A stretch of 5,984 nucleotides of DNA from Chloroflexota bacterium (GTDB lineage: Bacteria; Chloroflexota; Dehalococcoidia; Plut-88900), in the NCBI GenBank assembly GCA_022572865.1, contig JACZVB010000104.1, forward strand, positions 1 through 5,984. Reading direction: 5' to 3'. The notes under the pieces were generated by a model. It was not told the DNA's origin, did not search any database, and worked only from the letters and a program-made list of their open reading frames with translations. Position 1 is the stretch's first letter. Each line of letters begins with the position of its first letter. The translations under genes and the position numbers were made by a program. Shown piece after piece: positions 5,245 through 5,984 of the stretch.

Positions 5245-5984
5245 TATGCCGATGTAGTATAGGCGGCCTGAGTCTCCCGACACTTCACATAGTTCATGGC
5301 GCCCACCTGCCTCACCATGCCCTTGAGCTCCATCATGGCCAGTGTGCTGCTCACTGTGGATATGGGAAGGTTGCAACGACGTGTCACTTCGTCAATGTGG
5401 ACCGGTTCGTAGGACAGGAACTGGAGCAGAGAGGCCTCGGAGCCTGTGGCCTGTATCATCTCCCGCATCTCCAGCTGCTGGGGCACCATGGTAAGATTCA
5501 GCTCCTCCAGGATATCTTCGACCTGGGTCACCAGTTTAGCGCCCTCCCGAATCAGCCGGTTGGTGCCCCGGCTCTTGAGGGAAAGGGCGCTGCCTGGAAC
5601 GGAGAAAACCTCCCGGTTGTGCTCCAGGGCATAGGATGCGGTGATGAGGGCTCCGCTGGGCTCGCCCGCCTCGATGACCAGGGTCCCCAGGGTCAGGCCG
5701 CTCATGATACGGTTTCTCCTGGGAAAGTGATCTGACCGGGGCTGTATGCCCAGTGGATAGTCGCTTACTAGGGCGCCGGCCTCCATGATCTCCCGGGCCA
5801 GGCCGCGATGCTCTGCCGGATAGACCATGTCCAGGCCGCAGGCCTGGACACTCAGGGTCCTGCCTCCAACGGCCAGGGCGGCTTTATGGGCTATGGAGTC
5901 GATCCCCCGGGCCAGACCGCTGACCACGGTTATCCTGTTGCGGGCCAGGGCCTCCGACAACGCCTCGGCCATCTCCCGGCCGTA
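5244..5984 (-). CDS. dprA: DNA-processing protein DprA, 5' end outside window
   Basis: The frame runs open to the right edge: the last codons read YGRE ahead of the first in-window ATG (5972), matching the family sequence 'SYGREMAE', so the real start lies upstream. DprA (Smf) binds incoming single-stranded DNA and loads RecA during natural transformation; it is also conserved in bacteria not known to be competent. The 246 visible residues cover most of the Rossmann-like domain: VVSGLARGIDSIAH (20-33), ACGLDMVYP (48-56), HFPRRNRIMSGL (86-97), then VIEAGEPSGALITASYAL (103-120) and FSVPGSALSLKSRGTNRL (127-144). A C-terminal winged-helix domain (about 182-235, VHIDEVTRRCNLPISTVSST) follows, as in many full-length DprA proteins. 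The upstream N-terminal region is not visible. Position directly before topA is a common bacterial arrangement. No frameshift or missing motif is seen. Confidence 0.96.
   Translation of the reverse strand, partial: YGREMAEALSEALARNRITVVSGLARGIDSIAHKAALAVGGRTLSVQACGLDMVYPAEHRGLAREIMEAGALVSDYPLGIQPRSDHFPRRNRIMSGLTLGTLVIEAGEPSGALITASYALEHNREVFSVPGSALSLKSRGTNRLIREGAKLVTQVEDILEELNLTMVPQQLEMREMIQATGSEASLLQFLSYEPVHIDEVTRRCNLPISTVSSTLAMMELKGMVRQVGAMNYVKCRETQAAYTTSA

Noticed and set aside
5236..5376. Upstream extension of the topA frame by 47 residues
   Set aside because: The extension lies inside dprA, is rich in His and Gly without family similarity, and the canonical TopA N-terminus starts at 5235 behind a ribosome-binding site.

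Overview
The window looks like ordinary bacterial chromosome with two blocks of different character. The right-hand block (about 1628-5984) lies on the minus strand and reads dprA -> topA -> ureohydrolase-family gene. The left-hand block (1-1533) lies on the plus strand and reads MarR-type regulator -> small coiled-coil protein -> PAS-domain protein. The two blocks converge on a 94-base gap (1534-1627). I see no rRNA, tRNA, CRISPR array, insertion sequence or phage gene. The dprA-topA pair, the PAS-sensor style and the palindromic intergenic repeats recall Chloroflexota (Dehalococcoidia-like) genomes. That assignment is an impression from sequence style, not a demonstrated placement.

Left block: the tail of a MarR-family winged-helix repressor enters from outside the window. 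Ten bases after its stop lies a near-perfect 26-base palindrome (335-360), well suited to be its operator. It is followed by a strong Shine-Dalgarno sequence and a GTG-started gene for a 110-residue acidic coiled-coil protein (386-718). After a 50-base gap comes a 254-residue protein with one complete PAS domain and no recognisable output domain (769-1533). The simplest reading is a locally regulated sensor unit of unknown output. The first of these two genes may be frameshifted or decaying.

Right block: dprA (5' end outside the window) ends 8 bases before the topA start, and the topA ribosome-binding site touches the dprA stop codon, so the two are probably co-transcribed and translationally coupled. 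topA encodes a full-length type IA topoisomerase with an intact active site and four C-terminal zinc-ribbon-like modules. Beyond topA is a 266-base gap (2693-2958) with three perfect inverted repeats in tandem, followed by a gene of the arginase/agmatinase fold. That protein keeps most of the metal-binding aspartates and histidine but has lost the first metal-binding His and the guanidinium-binding Glu.

The features most worth following up are the altered ureohydrolase active site, the MarR/palindrome/PAS unit, and the intergenic hairpin cluster. I did not find evidence for a wholly new multi-gene system.
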